A stretch of 60,134 nt of DNA from Thiobacillus denitrificans (GTDB lineage Bacteria > Pseudomonadota > Gammaproteobacteria > Burkholderiales > Thiobacillaceae): positions 1-60,134 of the forward strand of contig DDRS01000022.1 in NCBI GenBank assembly GCA_002343685.1, in the 5' to 3' direction. This document shows positions 34,502 through 45,483 of the stretch, one piece after another. Every line of letters begins with the position of its first letter. The stretch's first letter is position 1. The position numbers were made by a program, and so were the translations under genes. The notes under the pieces are model-generated. The model made no database searches, had not been told where the DNA came from, and worked only from the letters and a program-made list of their open reading frames with translations.

Positions 34502-35530
34502 CTAGGGTGCGATCGACCGCACCCGAAGCTCCATCCCGCGACCCGCGTCGTCGCTGCGGAGCACACGCACCGGCAGGTAGTGGCGGTCAATCGCCAGCCA
34601 GGCCTCGAAACGGCCGTCGTCATCGGCCACCCGCGCAATATGCAGCGTACGCAACGTACCCAGCGCAGTGTCCAGCCTGTCCTCGCCGCGCACTTCGTAG
34701 GTGTAGTCGCGCAGTTTCTTGCCGTTGAACACCTGATAAGTCAGCCGTTGTCCGTCCGGCGGCGGCGCCGTCAGTGCAAATTGGAAGAACAGACTCAAGA
34801 CGTCCTGTACTTCGCCCTGATAGGCAAAGTGGCGCGGCTCGCCTTTCTCCGGCATCAGCGTGAGCTGGCCCTGCGTGGAATCGAAACGCGCACTGCTGTA
34901 TTTGTCGCCGCGTTGATCCCAGAACTCCCTGGGCTGCAAACCCTGCGGCGTGATACGGCCGCGACTGGTCTGCACGAAGCGTCCCCGGTAGAACAGACCG
35001 GTCAGGCCGGTCGCCCCCACCACGCTGGTCAGCGTGTAGTGCGCCCCGTCGTTCACCCACACCAGGGTCTGCTCGCCCGATGCCAGCCCGTAGCGCACCT
35101 CGAACCGCAGGTCGATGCGCGGCGGCAAGGGGTTCAGAGGAACAGGGGGCGCAACTACGGGTGCGACAGGTGGCGGAGCCGGGGCCGTGGGTTGCGCAGT
35201 GAATGCTGGCGCGGTATCGGCAACGACGGAAGCGGCGGGCGCTTCAGGTGCGGCCGCCTCGGCAGGCGGTTCGGGTGGAGACGCTACGGGAAGTGGCGGC
35301 TGTGCAGCCGGCGGGAGAACTGCCGGTTTTTGCGCAGGCCGGGGGTGAGGAGAAGGCGAAACGGCTGCAGCGACCGGCGCAGGAGCTGGAACAAGCTCCA
35401 CATCGATCGGCGCCAGCTCGGGAGGCGCAGACTCGTGTGGAAGTCGCCATTCCAGGCCGCCCAACAGGCCGCCATGCAACAACAGCGAGATGGCCAGCGC
35501 CCACCACCACAGGCGAACGCGGCGCCCCAC
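34502..35530 (-). CDS. TonB-like N-terminus with DUF3108 domain
   Basis: A 342-residue protein: a single membrane helix (LWWWALAISLLLHGGLLGG) followed by an IDVELV segment as in TonB-type anchors, a Pro/Ala-rich spacer (~45-115) and a DUF3108 domain (~118-342). It is probably held in the inner membrane with the DUF3108 domain reaching into the periplasm. GTG at 35530 is the best start, four bases after the stop of the upstream DUF3108 gene; no nearer ATG exists. Function unknown; DUF3108 beta-sheet proteins may bind cell-envelope components. Confidence 0.78.
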   Translation of the reverse strand: MGRRVRLWWWALAISLLLHGGLLGGLEWRLPHESAPPELAPIDVELVPAPAPVAAAVSPSPHPRPAQKPAVLPPAAQPPLPVASPPEPPAEAAAPEAPAASVVADTAPAFTAQPTAPAPPPVAPVVAPPVPLNPLPPRIDLRFEVRYGLASGEQTLVWVNDGAHYTLTSVVGATGLTGLFYRGRFVQTSRGRITPQGLQPREFWDQRGDKYSSARFDSTQGQLTLMPEKGEPRHFAYQGEVQDVLSLFFQFALTAPPPDGQRLTYQVFNGKKLRDYTYEVRGEDRLDTALGTLRTLHIARVADDDGRFEAWLAIDRHYLPVRVLRSDDAGRGMELRVRSIAP

Positions 35531-35534
35531 CCGC

Positions 35535-36242
35535 TCAGCCTTTGACGCTGGCGCGTACCAGGCGCTGTTCGATCGTGACGCCGTCCTCGCTGACACGGAC
35601 TTGCACCGGCAGATTGTTGCGTGCCGGCGCCACCCACACCGTGATGGCCTTGTCGTCGGGTTGCTGCGTGATGCGTTGATACTGCTGGGTCGCCATCGCG
35701 CCCAACGGCGTCTGGATGGCACCGCCATCGCTGCGCACATAATGATAGTCGTTGAGCTTGCGCCCGCTCGCCACCTGCAGGTTGAAATCGGTGGGCAGGC
35801 TGCGGGTGAACATGAACTGGTACAGCTGCGACAGCTGGTCCTGGGCGCCGTCCCGCAGTCCATCCACCCGCCGCGATTCACCTTTGTATTGAAAGACGAT
35901 GCTGCGCTGCTTCCAGTCGAAGCGGGCAATCGCCAGCTTGGCGGGCGCATCGCTGCGGGCGTGCTGGAACTGCATTGGACGCAGGCCCTGGCGTGTCACC
36001 ACGCCCGTGCTTTCTAGGTGTATATTGCCCGGCCACAGCATTTTCAGCGGTCCGCTCGCGCGCGTTTCGCTGCTCAGCACATAACGGGTGGGACCGTTGC
36101 GGGTGAAAGTATCGGTCACCTGGCCGAGCTTGATGCCGTTGCGGTAGAGGTCGTACACCACGTTCATCTGGGACGGGCCTGCCGCCTGGGCAGATCCCGC
36201 AACCAGCGCGGCGGCGAGCAGAATGATCTTGAGCATGGTCAC
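35535..36242 (-). CDS. DUF3108 family periplasmic protein
   Basis: A 235-residue protein with a Sec signal peptide (IILLAAALVAGSAQA) and a DUF3108 domain (VVYDLYRNGIKLGQVTDTF; DYHYVRSDGG; LPVQVRVSEDG). Function unknown. It lies between purN, whose stop it overlaps by 4 bp, and a second DUF3108 protein, so the two paralogues are co-transcribed with purMN. The start could be 36242 or the next ATG at 36236. Confidence 0.85.
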   Translation of the reverse strand: MTMLKIILLAAALVAGSAQAAGPSQMNVVYDLYRNGIKLGQVTDTFTRNGPTRYVLSSETRASGPLKMLWPGNIHLESTGVVTRQGLRPMQFQHARSDAPAKLAIARFDWKQRSIVFQYKGESRRVDGLRDGAQDQLSQLYQFMFTRSLPTDFNLQVASGRKLNDYHYVRSDGGAIQTPLGAMATQQYQRITQQPDDKAITVWVAPARNNLPVQVRVSEDGVTIEQRLVRASVKG

Positions 36243-36867
36243 GTTCCGGGTGATAACACAGACTGTGACGCCAAATCGTCCTTCAAGTTTATGTGGCCAT
36301 GCACATTGATCAGCCGGCCTTCGGCAAACCAGCGGATGGCCTGGGGGAAGATGCGATGCTCCTGTGCCAGCACCCGCGCCGCGAGCGTGTCCGGCGTGTC
36401 GTCCGCGCGCACCGGCACGGCCGCCTGGATGACGATGGGGCCATGATCCAGGTCGGCAGTGACGAAATGCACCGTGCAGCCGTGGATTTTCACGCCTTCG
36501 GCGAGCGCGCGCTCGTGCGTCTTCAGTCCCGGGAACATGGGCAGCAGCGAGGGATGAATGTTCAGCAGGCGGCCTTCGAAACGCGCGATGAAGGCCGGGC
36601 TGAGGATGCGCATGTAGCCGGCCAGCACTACCAGGTCGGGGCGATGGCGCTCGATTTCATCGGCCAACAAGGCGTCGAAGGCCGCACGGTCCGGGTACTG
36701 CGTATGATCGAGCGCGACGGTGGGGATGCCTCGCGAACGGGCATACGCCAGACCTGCCGCCTGCGGCCGATTGCTGATGACGGCCGCGATGTCGATCGGT
36801 AGCTGCGCCTCGATCATTGCCTGAAAATTGCTGCCGCGCCCGGACAGCAGCACGACGACGCGGCAGG

Positions 36868-36871
<4 letters not shown>
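36239..36871 (-). CDS. purN: Phosphoribosylglycinamide formyltransferase PurN
   Basis: A 210-residue formyl-THF-dependent GAR transformylase: VLLSGRGSNFQAM at the N-terminus, the catalytic NIHPSLLPMFPG and HGCTVHFVTADLDHGP. The start is GTG at 36871, overlapping the purM stop as GTGA, which indicates translational coupling; upstream in-frame starts would lie deeper inside purM and lack family similarity. Confidence 0.95.
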
Positions 36872-37896
<1,025 letters not shown>

Positions 37897-37936
37897 GCCC
37901 GGCTCCAGAATCAAAAAGTGCGCTATTTTACCGCCT

Positions 37937-39919
37937 ATGCACACGATCCGACGCCCTGGCTTCCCCGGCAACACTCCCTGGCTTGCCTTCGCGGTACTGC
38001 TCGTCTCGGGCGGACTGGTCTATCTGTTGGGCCCCATCCTGACGCCGTTCCTTGCAGGCGCCTTGCTGGCCTACATCTTCGACCCCCTGGTCGACCGGCT
38101 GGAAACACGCGGACTGTCGCGCACGGCCGGTACGGTGGTCGTCATCGTGCTGGCAGGGCTAGCGGTGTTGGCCCTGCTGCTGGTGGCGCTGCCGCTGTTC
38201 CAGGGACAGTTCGCCGAATTGAGCCAGCGCGTGCCGGCGGCCCTCGACCTGCTGCGGACTCGCTTCCTGCCCTGGCTGCAACAGACTTTCGGCATCGGCA
38301 TCGATTTCAACCTGGCTGCGCTGAAGACCTGGCTCACCGAGAAGGCCACCCAGAACGGCACTGCCTGGCTGCCCTCCCTGCAAACCGGCGCACTGGCCAT
38401 CGTCGGTATGCTGGCCAATCTGTTGCTGATCCCGGTCGTGATGTTCTATCTCCTGCGGGACTGGGACGTGATGGTGGCGCGGATCGCGACCCTGGCGCCG
38501 CGTCGCTGGCTGGGAACCGTCACCCGCATTGCCCGCGACATGGACGCGGTCGTCGGCGAGTTCCTGCGCGGCCAGCTGGCGGTGATGGCGACCCTGTCGC
38601 TGTATTACGCCCTTGCGTTGTGGGCGGCCGGACTGGATTACGCATTGCCGATCGGCATCCTCACCGGCGTGCTGTCCTTCGTGCCTTTCCTCGGCTTCGG
38701 CCTCGGCGTGATCCTGGCCCTGCTGGTGGCCCTGCTGCAGTTTACCGACTGGACCGGCGTGGCCTGGGTGGCAGGCATCTATCTCGCCGGGCAGGTATTG
38801 GAAAGCTATGTCATCACGCCGCGCCTGGTCGGCGAGCGCGTCGGCCTGCACCCGGTGGCGGTCATCTTCGCCTTGGCGGCATTCGGCCAGTTGTTCGGCT
38901 TCGTCGGCGTGCTGCTGGCGGTGCCGCTGGCGGCGATCCTGCTGGTGGCGTTGCGCGAATTGCGCGGCGTATACGAAGCCAGCGACTTCTATGCCGGCAG
39001 CTATAATGCCGGCTCTTTCGATTCCGCTTCGTCCGCCATGTCCGCACCCCTATTCGAATCGCACATCGCGTCCCTGCCACTGATCCACCGTGGCAAGGTG
39101 CGCGACATCTACGCCGTCGGCGACGACAAGCTGCTGATCGTCACCACCGACCGCCTGTCGGCCTTCGACGTGGTGATGCCGATCCCCATCCCCGGCAAGG
39201 GCGAGGTGCTGACCCGGGTGTCCGCCTTCTGGTTCGACAAGCTGAAAGCCATCGTGCCGAGCCAGACGCTCGACATCGCCCCGGAGTCGGTCGTCGCGGA
39301 ATCCGAGCGCAATCAGGTCGCCGGGCGCGCCATCGTGGTGAAAAAGCTGAAGGCCTTGCCGGTCGAAGCGATCGTGCGCGGCTACCTGGCCGGCTCCGGC
39401 TGGAAGGAATACCGGGCCAGCCAATCGGTCTGCGGCATTCCCCTCCCGGCCGGCCTTGTGCAGGCCGGCCGCCTGCCGGAACCCATCTTCACGCCATCGA
39501 CCAAGGCGGCGCTCGGCGCGCACGACGAGAACATCGCGTTTGAGCAGATGGCCACCCTGATCGGCCAGGATCTGGCCGATCAGGTACGCGATGCCAGCCT
39601 TGCCCTGTATAAATCTGCCGCAGAGTATGCGCTCACACGCGGGATCATCATCGCCGACACCAAATTCGAATTCGGGCTGGACGAAGCCGGCAAACTGGTA
39701 TGGATCGACGAGGCACTGACGCCCGATTCGTCGCGCTTCTGGCCAGCCGATCAATACCAGCCGGGAAGCAGCCCGCCCAGTTTCGACAAGCAGTTCGTGC
39801 GCGACTGGCTGGAAGGCAGCGGCTGGAACAAGCAGGCGCCAGGGCCGGTGCTGCCTGACGAGATCGTGGCCAAGACCAGCGAGAAATACCGCGAGGTGAT
39901 GACGCGGCTGCTGGCTTGA
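37937..39919 (+). CDS. AI-2E/PerM-type membrane protein continuous in frame with PurC
   Basis: One uninterrupted frame of 660 codons. Residues ~1-350 are a PerM/AI-2E-exporter-family protein with about seven to eight membrane helices (LLGPILTPFLAGALLAYIFD; PVVMFYLLRDWD; LSFVPFLGFGLGVILAL; PLAAILLVALRELRG). After a short linker (YAGSYNAGSFDSASSA) it runs without a stop into a complete SAICAR synthetase (purC, ATG at 39038). The two are normally separate genes. Either a stop has been lost and a membrane-tethered PurC is made, or purC is translated from its own ATG and the joined frame is incidental, or there is a sequencing error. No clear ribosome binding site is visible before either ATG. Confidence 0.75.
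   Translation: MHTIRRPGFPGNTPWLAFAVLLVSGGLVYLLGPILTPFLAGALLAYIFDPLVDRLETRGLSRTAGTVVVIVLAGLAVLALLLVALPLFQGQFAELSQRVPAALDLLRTRFLPWLQQTFGIGIDFNLAALKTWLTEKATQNGTAWLPSLQTGALAIVGMLANLLLIPVVMFYLLRDWDVMVARIATLAPRRWLGTVTRIARDMDAVVGEFLRGQLAVMATLSLYYALALWAAGLDYALPIGILTGVLSFVPFLGFGLGVILALLVALLQFTDWTGVAWVAGIYLAGQVLESYVITPRLVGERVGLHPVAVIFALAAFGQLFGFVGVLLAVPLAAILLVALRELRGVYEASDFYAGSYNAGSFDSASSAMSAPLFESHIASLPLIHRGKVRDIYAVGDDKLLIVTTDRLSAFDVVMPIPIPGKGEVLTRVSAFWFDKLKAIVPSQTLDIAPESVVAESERNQVAGRAIVVKKLKALPVEAIVRGYLAGSGWKEYRASQSVCGIPLPAGLVQAGRLPEPIFTPSTKAALGAHDENIAFEQMATLIGQDLADQVRDASLALYKSAAEYALTRGIIIADTKFEFGLDEAGKLVWIDEALTPDSSRFWPADQYQPGSSPPSFDKQFVRDWLEGSGWNKQAPGPVLPDEIVAKTSEKYREVMTRLLA
39038..39919 (+). CDS. 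purC: SAICAR synthetase PurC (internal start in the joined frame)
   Basis: A 293-residue PurC if translated from the ATG at 39038: HRGKVRDIYAVGDDKLLIV, SAFDVVMP, VRGYLAGSGWKEY, and IADTKFEFG. It condenses CAIR with aspartate using ATP. The usual length and start of stand-alone PurC match this ATG, but the upstream 30 bases are pyrimidine-rich and lack a Shine-Dalgarno, and the frame is open back through the PerM-like gene. A TATAAT hexamer at 39002-39007 has no good -35 partner. Confidence 0.93.
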   Translation: MSAPLFESHIASLPLIHRGKVRDIYAVGDDKLLIVTTDRLSAFDVVMPIPIPGKGEVLTRVSAFWFDKLKAIVPSQTLDIAPESVVAESERNQVAGRAIVVKKLKALPVEAIVRGYLAGSGWKEYRASQSVCGIPLPAGLVQAGRLPEPIFTPSTKAALGAHDENIAFEQMATLIGQDLADQVRDASLALYKSAAEYALTRGIIIADTKFEFGLDEAGKLVWIDEALTPDSSRFWPADQYQPGSSPPSFDKQFVRDWLEGSGWNKQAPGPVLPDEIVAKTSEKYREVMTRLLA

Positions 39920-39926
39920 ACGCCCG

Positions 39927-40676
39927 CTATTTCAGGGTATCGTTCAGGAACGACGCAACCGTCTCGACCATTTCGCCCTCGTGGCCCGTGTAAAAATGGT
40001 CGGCATGCGGGATCACCACCTGCTTTGAATGACCGGCCGCCAGGCTGCCTTTGCGCTTCGCCGCGTCCGTCAGTACCGGCGGCAGGTCGTTGTCGCCATA
40101 CATATCCAGGACCGGCAGTTTCAGCCCGGCATAGTCATCCTGCTGCAGTCCCAGGCTCGCCCATGCTTTGACCGCGGCATCAGGCTGGCCGCTGAAATAG
40201 GCGCGGCTCATGCGCGAGCCCATGCTGTGGGAAACGATGGCCAGTTGCGTGTAGCCTTTCGCCTTGAGGAAATCGACGGCTTGGGCGATGCGCTCGGCGG
40301 CCTCCGGGAAGGTCGGGAGATAGGCCGCGCCCTGGGCGTCCGCGGCGAGCACCGGCATCTGGATCGACAAGGTGGCAAAACCGCGATCGGCCAGTTCGGT
40401 ACGCAGCGTGCCGACCATGCCCCAGTCCGGATGGATTCCCATGCCATGGACGACGACGACCGCCTTGTCGCCCTCGACGGGCGTGAACAACGCAAGAAAC
40501 TTGTGATGGCCGCGCGGTGTCTGCAAATAGACCGGATCGCCCACCACCAGTCCGGGCACCACCTCGTCCGCCCATTTTTTTTCGCGCGCATAATCGGCTG
40601 CCGGCTCGGCAAACGCAACGACGGAGAACAAGGCCACCAGGCCGCCCATCAGTCCCATCCAAATGTTTTGCTTCAT
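39927..40676 (-). CDS. DUF3530 alpha/beta-hydrolase-fold exported protein
   Basis: A 249-residue protein with a signal peptide (WMGLMGGLVALFSVVAFA) and an alpha/beta-hydrolase fold: VVVVHGMGIHPDWG oxyanion region, nucleophile elbow SHSMGS, Asp in DMYGDND and a C-terminal His in ADHFY. I recognise the DUF3530 family, whose substrate is unknown. It converges on the PerM/PurC frame and is divergent from rpfG. Confidence 0.85.
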   Translation of the reverse strand: MKQNIWMGLMGGLVALFSVVAFAEPAADYAREKKWADEVVPGLVVGDPVYLQTPRGHHKFLALFTPVEGDKAVVVVHGMGIHPDWGMVGTLRTELADRGFATLSIQMPVLAADAQGAAYLPTFPEAAERIAQAVDFLKAKGYTQLAIVSHSMGSRMSRAYFSGQPDAAVKAWASLGLQQDDYAGLKLPVLDMYGDNDLPPVLTDAAKRKGSLAAGHSKQVVIPHADHFYTGHEGEMVETVASFLNDTLK

Positions 40677-40766
40677 CTCGGTTCCCCGCAGAGTTAAAGT
40701 TAACGCTCCATTTGCCCGATAATTCTACGAATTCGTGGTTTTATCAACCATCCAGGTAAATATAAA

Positions 40767-41891
<1,125 letters not shown>

Positions 41892-41894
41892 CGC

Positions 41895-44426
41895 ATGAAG
41901 GCCATGCTCTCCACATCGACGCCTCGATTTCTGCACTATCTGATCAAACGGATTCGTAGCCGGCCGGATACCGAATGCCAGCAGGCCCTGATCCGCGTCG
42001 TGATCGGATTCATCTTTCTGGCCTACTTCTCCAGCGATTATGCCGTTCTGGATGACGCCATTCGCGGCCCGGCCCAATTCATCAGCATCCTGTTCACCGG
42101 AATCGCCATCCTGATCGTCGCGCTTTCGCTGATCCGACTGAATATTTCTCCGGCACGCCGCCTCGTCGCGATGGCGCTGGATTATGCGACGTGTTCATTC
42201 CTGCTGACCTATACCGGGGAGGCCGGCAGCCCCCTGCTGGTGGTGTATCTGTGGGTCACGCTGGGCAATGGCTTCCGCTACGGCGCCAATTACCTGTATG
42301 CCGCCACCGCTATGGCGATCGCGGGGTTTGTACTGGTCCTCGCCCTTTCGCCCTACTGGAGCCAGCACATGTCCATCGGGGTGGCATTCCTGTTGTCCAT
42401 GATTGCCGTACCGCTGTATTCGGCATCGCTGCTGAAGCAAGTCCATTCCGCCATCCAGCGCGAACGCAAGGCCAACCAGGCCAAATCCAGCTTCCTCGCC
42501 AACATGAGCCACGAGCTCCGCACGCCGCTGAACGGCGTCATCGGCGTCGCCGACCTGCTGGCGGAAACGCGGCTCGACAAGGAACAGAAGGAATTCGCCC
42601 AGATCATCCGTGCATCGGCCAATACGCTGCTGGACCTGATCGAAAACGTACTCGACATTTCACGCATCGAAGCCGGCCGCATTGCCAAGAACGAAGAGGA
42701 TTTCGACCTGCATCGCCTGGTGAACGGCACGATCGCGATGATGTCCACCCAGGCCCAGAGCAAGGGTCTGGTGCTGGCGTCGCACATTGCACCGCAAACA
42801 CCGTTCCAGCTGCACGGCGATGTACGCCACCTGCGCCACGTCCTCATCAACCTGATCGGCAACGCCATCAAGTTTACCGAGCACGGACGCGTGGATATCT
42901 ACGTCCGGCCGATCGGACAGGCCAATCCGCAACGCCTGCGCTTCGAGGTCGTCGATACCGGCATCGGCATTTCGGAAGCCGCCCTGCCCCGCGTTTTCGA
43001 CAGTTTCACCCAGGCGGACCCGAGCATCACGCGCCGCTTTGGCGGCAGCGGCCTGGGCACCACCATCGCCAAGCAGCTGGTGGAAGCGCTCGGCGGCCAG
43101 ATCGGCTTGCATAGCCGCGAAGGGGAAGGCACGACCTTCTGGTTCGAGTTGCCGTTCGCCCTGCAGGCAAGCCAGGCCGGTCCCGTGCCCGAACAGTTCG
43201 ACGCGCCGATGCGCGTGGCGATCCTGGCGAGCGGCGAACTCACGACGCGCATCCAGAGCGTGATCCGCAACTGGGGGGCCGATACGGTGGCGGTCGACAA
43301 CACCACCCGGCTTGCCGCCGAGTTGTCGGCCTACCTGTCGGGCGGCACGCCGCTAGGCGCAGTGGTGGTGGAGCGCAGCACCTTGCCGGGCGATCCGGTC
43401 GCCTTCCTGCACCTACTGCGCGACGATCCCAGCCTGGCGGCCCTGCCGGTCATCCTGATCGAATCCGATGCCCGCGTCACCCTGTCGCGCGATACGCAGT
43501 TGCTCCGCGAAGGCTACGCCTCGGTGCTGCGTACGCCGGTCAACACGACCTTGCTGTTCAATGCCATCCACGCCGTCACCAGCCACGACACGCCGTCCAA
43601 CGTGGTCTCGCTGGCCAACCACCTGCAGGCGCAGGCAGGGCACACGCCAGGGTTGAACATCCTGGTGGCGGAAGACAATCCGGTCAACCAGCGGGTGATC
43701 CGCGGCCTACTGGAACATGCCGGGCACACGACCTATCTGGCGCATGACGGCGAAGAAGCGCTGACCATGCTCGAATCCGGCGAGCAGCCATTCGACCTGG
43801 CCATCATCGACATGCACATGCCGCAACTGTCGGGACCCGAGGTGGTACAACGCTGGCGTTTCATGGAAACCGGCCATTTGCCCATCATCATGCTGACCGC
43901 GGATGCGCGGGGTGAAGCACAGGTGGCTTGCGAAGAAGCTGGCGCTGACACCTTCCTCACCAAGCCGGTCAACAGCCGCGAGCTGATCGAGGTGATCGCC
44001 CGGTTGGCCGGGCAGTCGGCGCAAACAGCGACGACGACCCCTGCCCGCGCGCAGCCGGCGGTGGACGAACTGGACGAATCGATTCTCGACAATCTCGCCC
44101 AGCTTGGCGGACCGGGTTTCGTGGAAGATCTGCTGACAAGCTTCGAAGAAGACAGCGCACGCGCCTTGCGCAACATCGAGCGCGCGCTGACTGTCCAGGA
44201 TTATGGCCAGTGGCACGACCAGCTGCACATGCTCAAGGGCGGCGCCCGCGATGTCGGTGCCAACCAGTTGGCCCAGTTCTGCTCGGAAGCCGAACGCATC
44301 AAGCCATACGAACTCGCGACGCCCGTGGCCCACGCCAGGCTCGATTCAGTGCGGGACGCCCTGGCGGCCGCACAGGCCACGCTCGCCGCCTATCAAACCA
44401 GCAAATTACGCGCTGAGCACAACTGA
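41895..44426 (+). CDS. rpfC: RpfC-like hybrid sensor kinase for DSF
   Basis: An 843-residue hybrid kinase: about five N-terminal membrane helices (residues ~30-180), HisKA with H206 in NMSHELRTPLNGV, HATPase (VLINLIGNAIKFTEHG; GSGLGTTIAKQLVEALGG), a degenerate receiver-like region (~435-570), a true receiver with D639 in AIIDMHMPQLSG, and an Hpt domain with H778 in HMLKGGARDVGA. The input domain strongly resembles Xanthomonas RpfC (SPLLVVYLWVTLGNGFRYGA). It is co-transcribed with rpfG and ends in a 21-bp tail-to-tail overlap with rpfF. Confidence 0.92.
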   Translation: MKAMLSTSTPRFLHYLIKRIRSRPDTECQQALIRVVIGFIFLAYFSSDYAVLDDAIRGPAQFISILFTGIAILIVALSLIRLNISPARRLVAMALDYATCSFLLTYTGEAGSPLLVVYLWVTLGNGFRYGANYLYAATAMAIAGFVLVLALSPYWSQHMSIGVAFLLSMIAVPLYSASLLKQVHSAIQRERKANQAKSSFLANMSHELRTPLNGVIGVADLLAETRLDKEQKEFAQIIRASANTLLDLIENVLDISRIEAGRIAKNEEDFDLHRLVNGTIAMMSTQAQSKGLVLASHIAPQTPFQLHGDVRHLRHVLINLIGNAIKFTEHGRVDIYVRPIGQANPQRLRFEVVDTGIGISEAALPRVFDSFTQADPSITRRFGGSGLGTTIAKQLVEALGGQIGLHSREGEGTTFWFELPFALQASQAGPVPEQFDAPMRVAILASGELTTRIQSVIRNWGADTVAVDNTTRLAAELSAYLSGGTPLGAVVVERSTLPGDPVAFLHLLRDDPSLAALPVILIESDARVTLSRDTQLLREGYASVLRTPVNTTLLFNAIHAVTSHDTPSNVVSLANHLQAQAGHTPGLNILVAEDNPVNQRVIRGLLEHAGHTTYLAHDGEEALTMLESGEQPFDLAIIDMHMPQLSGPEVVQRWRFMETGHLPIIMLTADARGEAQVACEEAGADTFLTKPVNSRELIEVIARLAGQSAQTATTTPARAQPAVDELDESILDNLAQLGGPGFVEDLLTSFEEDSARALRNIERALTVQDYGQWHDQLHMLKGGARDVGANQLAQFCSEAERIKPYELATPVAHARLDSVRDALAAAQATLAAYQTSKLRAEHN

Positions 44427-45308
44427 ATCGCCGGTATGTGCGGTTTCGACCTTGCCGGTCTGCCGCATGACCAGGCGTTCCATCATGCGCAGATCCTTGC
44501 TCTCCAGCCGTAGCGCCGCATCCACCCAGATTTCGGCAATACGCATCAGCTCGTCATGTACGATCGGCTGGGACAGCTCGCGCGCCGCCCGCAATGCCAG
44601 GGCGCCGTTGCGCTGGCGCGTCTCCTTGCGAATGAAATCGTAGACCGCCTGTTCGCCGCTGCCCGGGTCGACCAGCACATCCACGGCGCCCAGTTCGTGC
44701 ATTTCCTCGGCCGTATAAAGCTTGCCGCTGAGAATGACTTTCTCGGCCTTGGTGTAACCGATCTTCCTGCCGAGCAGGGTCATGGCGCCCATGCCGGGGA
44801 ACAGGTTGAACAGTATTTCCGGGAAGCCCATTTTCGTGCCGCGCTCCGCGATCAGGACGTTTCCCGAAAGCGCGCACTCGAAGCCGCCCCCCAGTGCGTC
44901 TCCCTGCACCAGGGTGATGGTTTTCAGATTGGGGCGATTCAAATGCAGGGCATTCAAGAACAAGGGGCGGATGCAGGCCTGCGCATACTTGCACAGGTTC
45001 TCGCGGTCACGCGCCTCGATCAACTGGCGAAACAGATTGAGGTCACCCCCCAGGTTGTAGATCCCGGGATGGCCGGAGGCCACCACCACATAATTCACGT
45101 CGGCGCACTCCGGATCGTCCACGCGTCGGGCCACGTCACCAAACCAATCGACGATCTCCCGCAGCAAGGTCCCCGTAAAACAGGGGCGCGGCGCCGCGTT
45201 CATGTAGCCCCAGGCAACCTGATTGTGCTCGTCGTAGTACGTCGTAAGTTGACTGTAATCGTTCTGCTGTGGTTGCAGAGTGGTCCGTACAGCTTGCAGG
45301 TGCGCCAT
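44406..45308 (-). CDS. rpfF: RpfF-like DSF synthase (crotonase family)
   Basis: A 300-residue enoyl-CoA-hydratase-fold protein of the RpfF type. The two catalytic glutamates are in GGGFECALSG (E144) and MGFPEILFNLFPGMGA (E164), matching E141/E161 of Xanthomonas RpfF with a constant offset of three. RpfF makes cis-2-unsaturated fatty acids (DSF) from acyl-ACP. The start at 45308 has GGAG upstream. It is convergent with rpfGC, the same arrangement as in Xanthomonas. A generic enoyl-CoA hydratase is the alternative but fits less well. Confidence 0.9.
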   Translation of the reverse strand: MAHLQAVRTTLQPQQNDYSQLTTYYDEHNQVAWGYMNAAPRPCFTGTLLREIVDWFGDVARRVDDPECADVNYVVVASGHPGIYNLGGDLNLFRQLIEARDRENLCKYAQACIRPLFLNALHLNRPNLKTITLVQGDALGGGFECALSGNVLIAERGTKMGFPEILFNLFPGMGAMTLLGRKIGYTKAEKVILSGKLYTAEEMHELGAVDVLVDPGSGEQAVYDFIRKETRQRNGALALRAARELSQPIVHDELMRIAEIWVDAALRLESKDLRMMERLVMRQTGKVETAHTGDSVVLSA

Positions 45309-45483
45309 GATGCTTTCTCCACGAGGACATTGATCGGTCATGCGACGAATTTTCGGCATGTGTCCAGAGACTAACGCGCGGCTTACGCCCGCTCAAGCAC
45401 GAAATTGAATCTCGCGGCGTCACCCTATATCTAGTGGGCGTCCATGCTTCGGAACGCAAAATCGGGGTTGTGGAAGGGTATCC

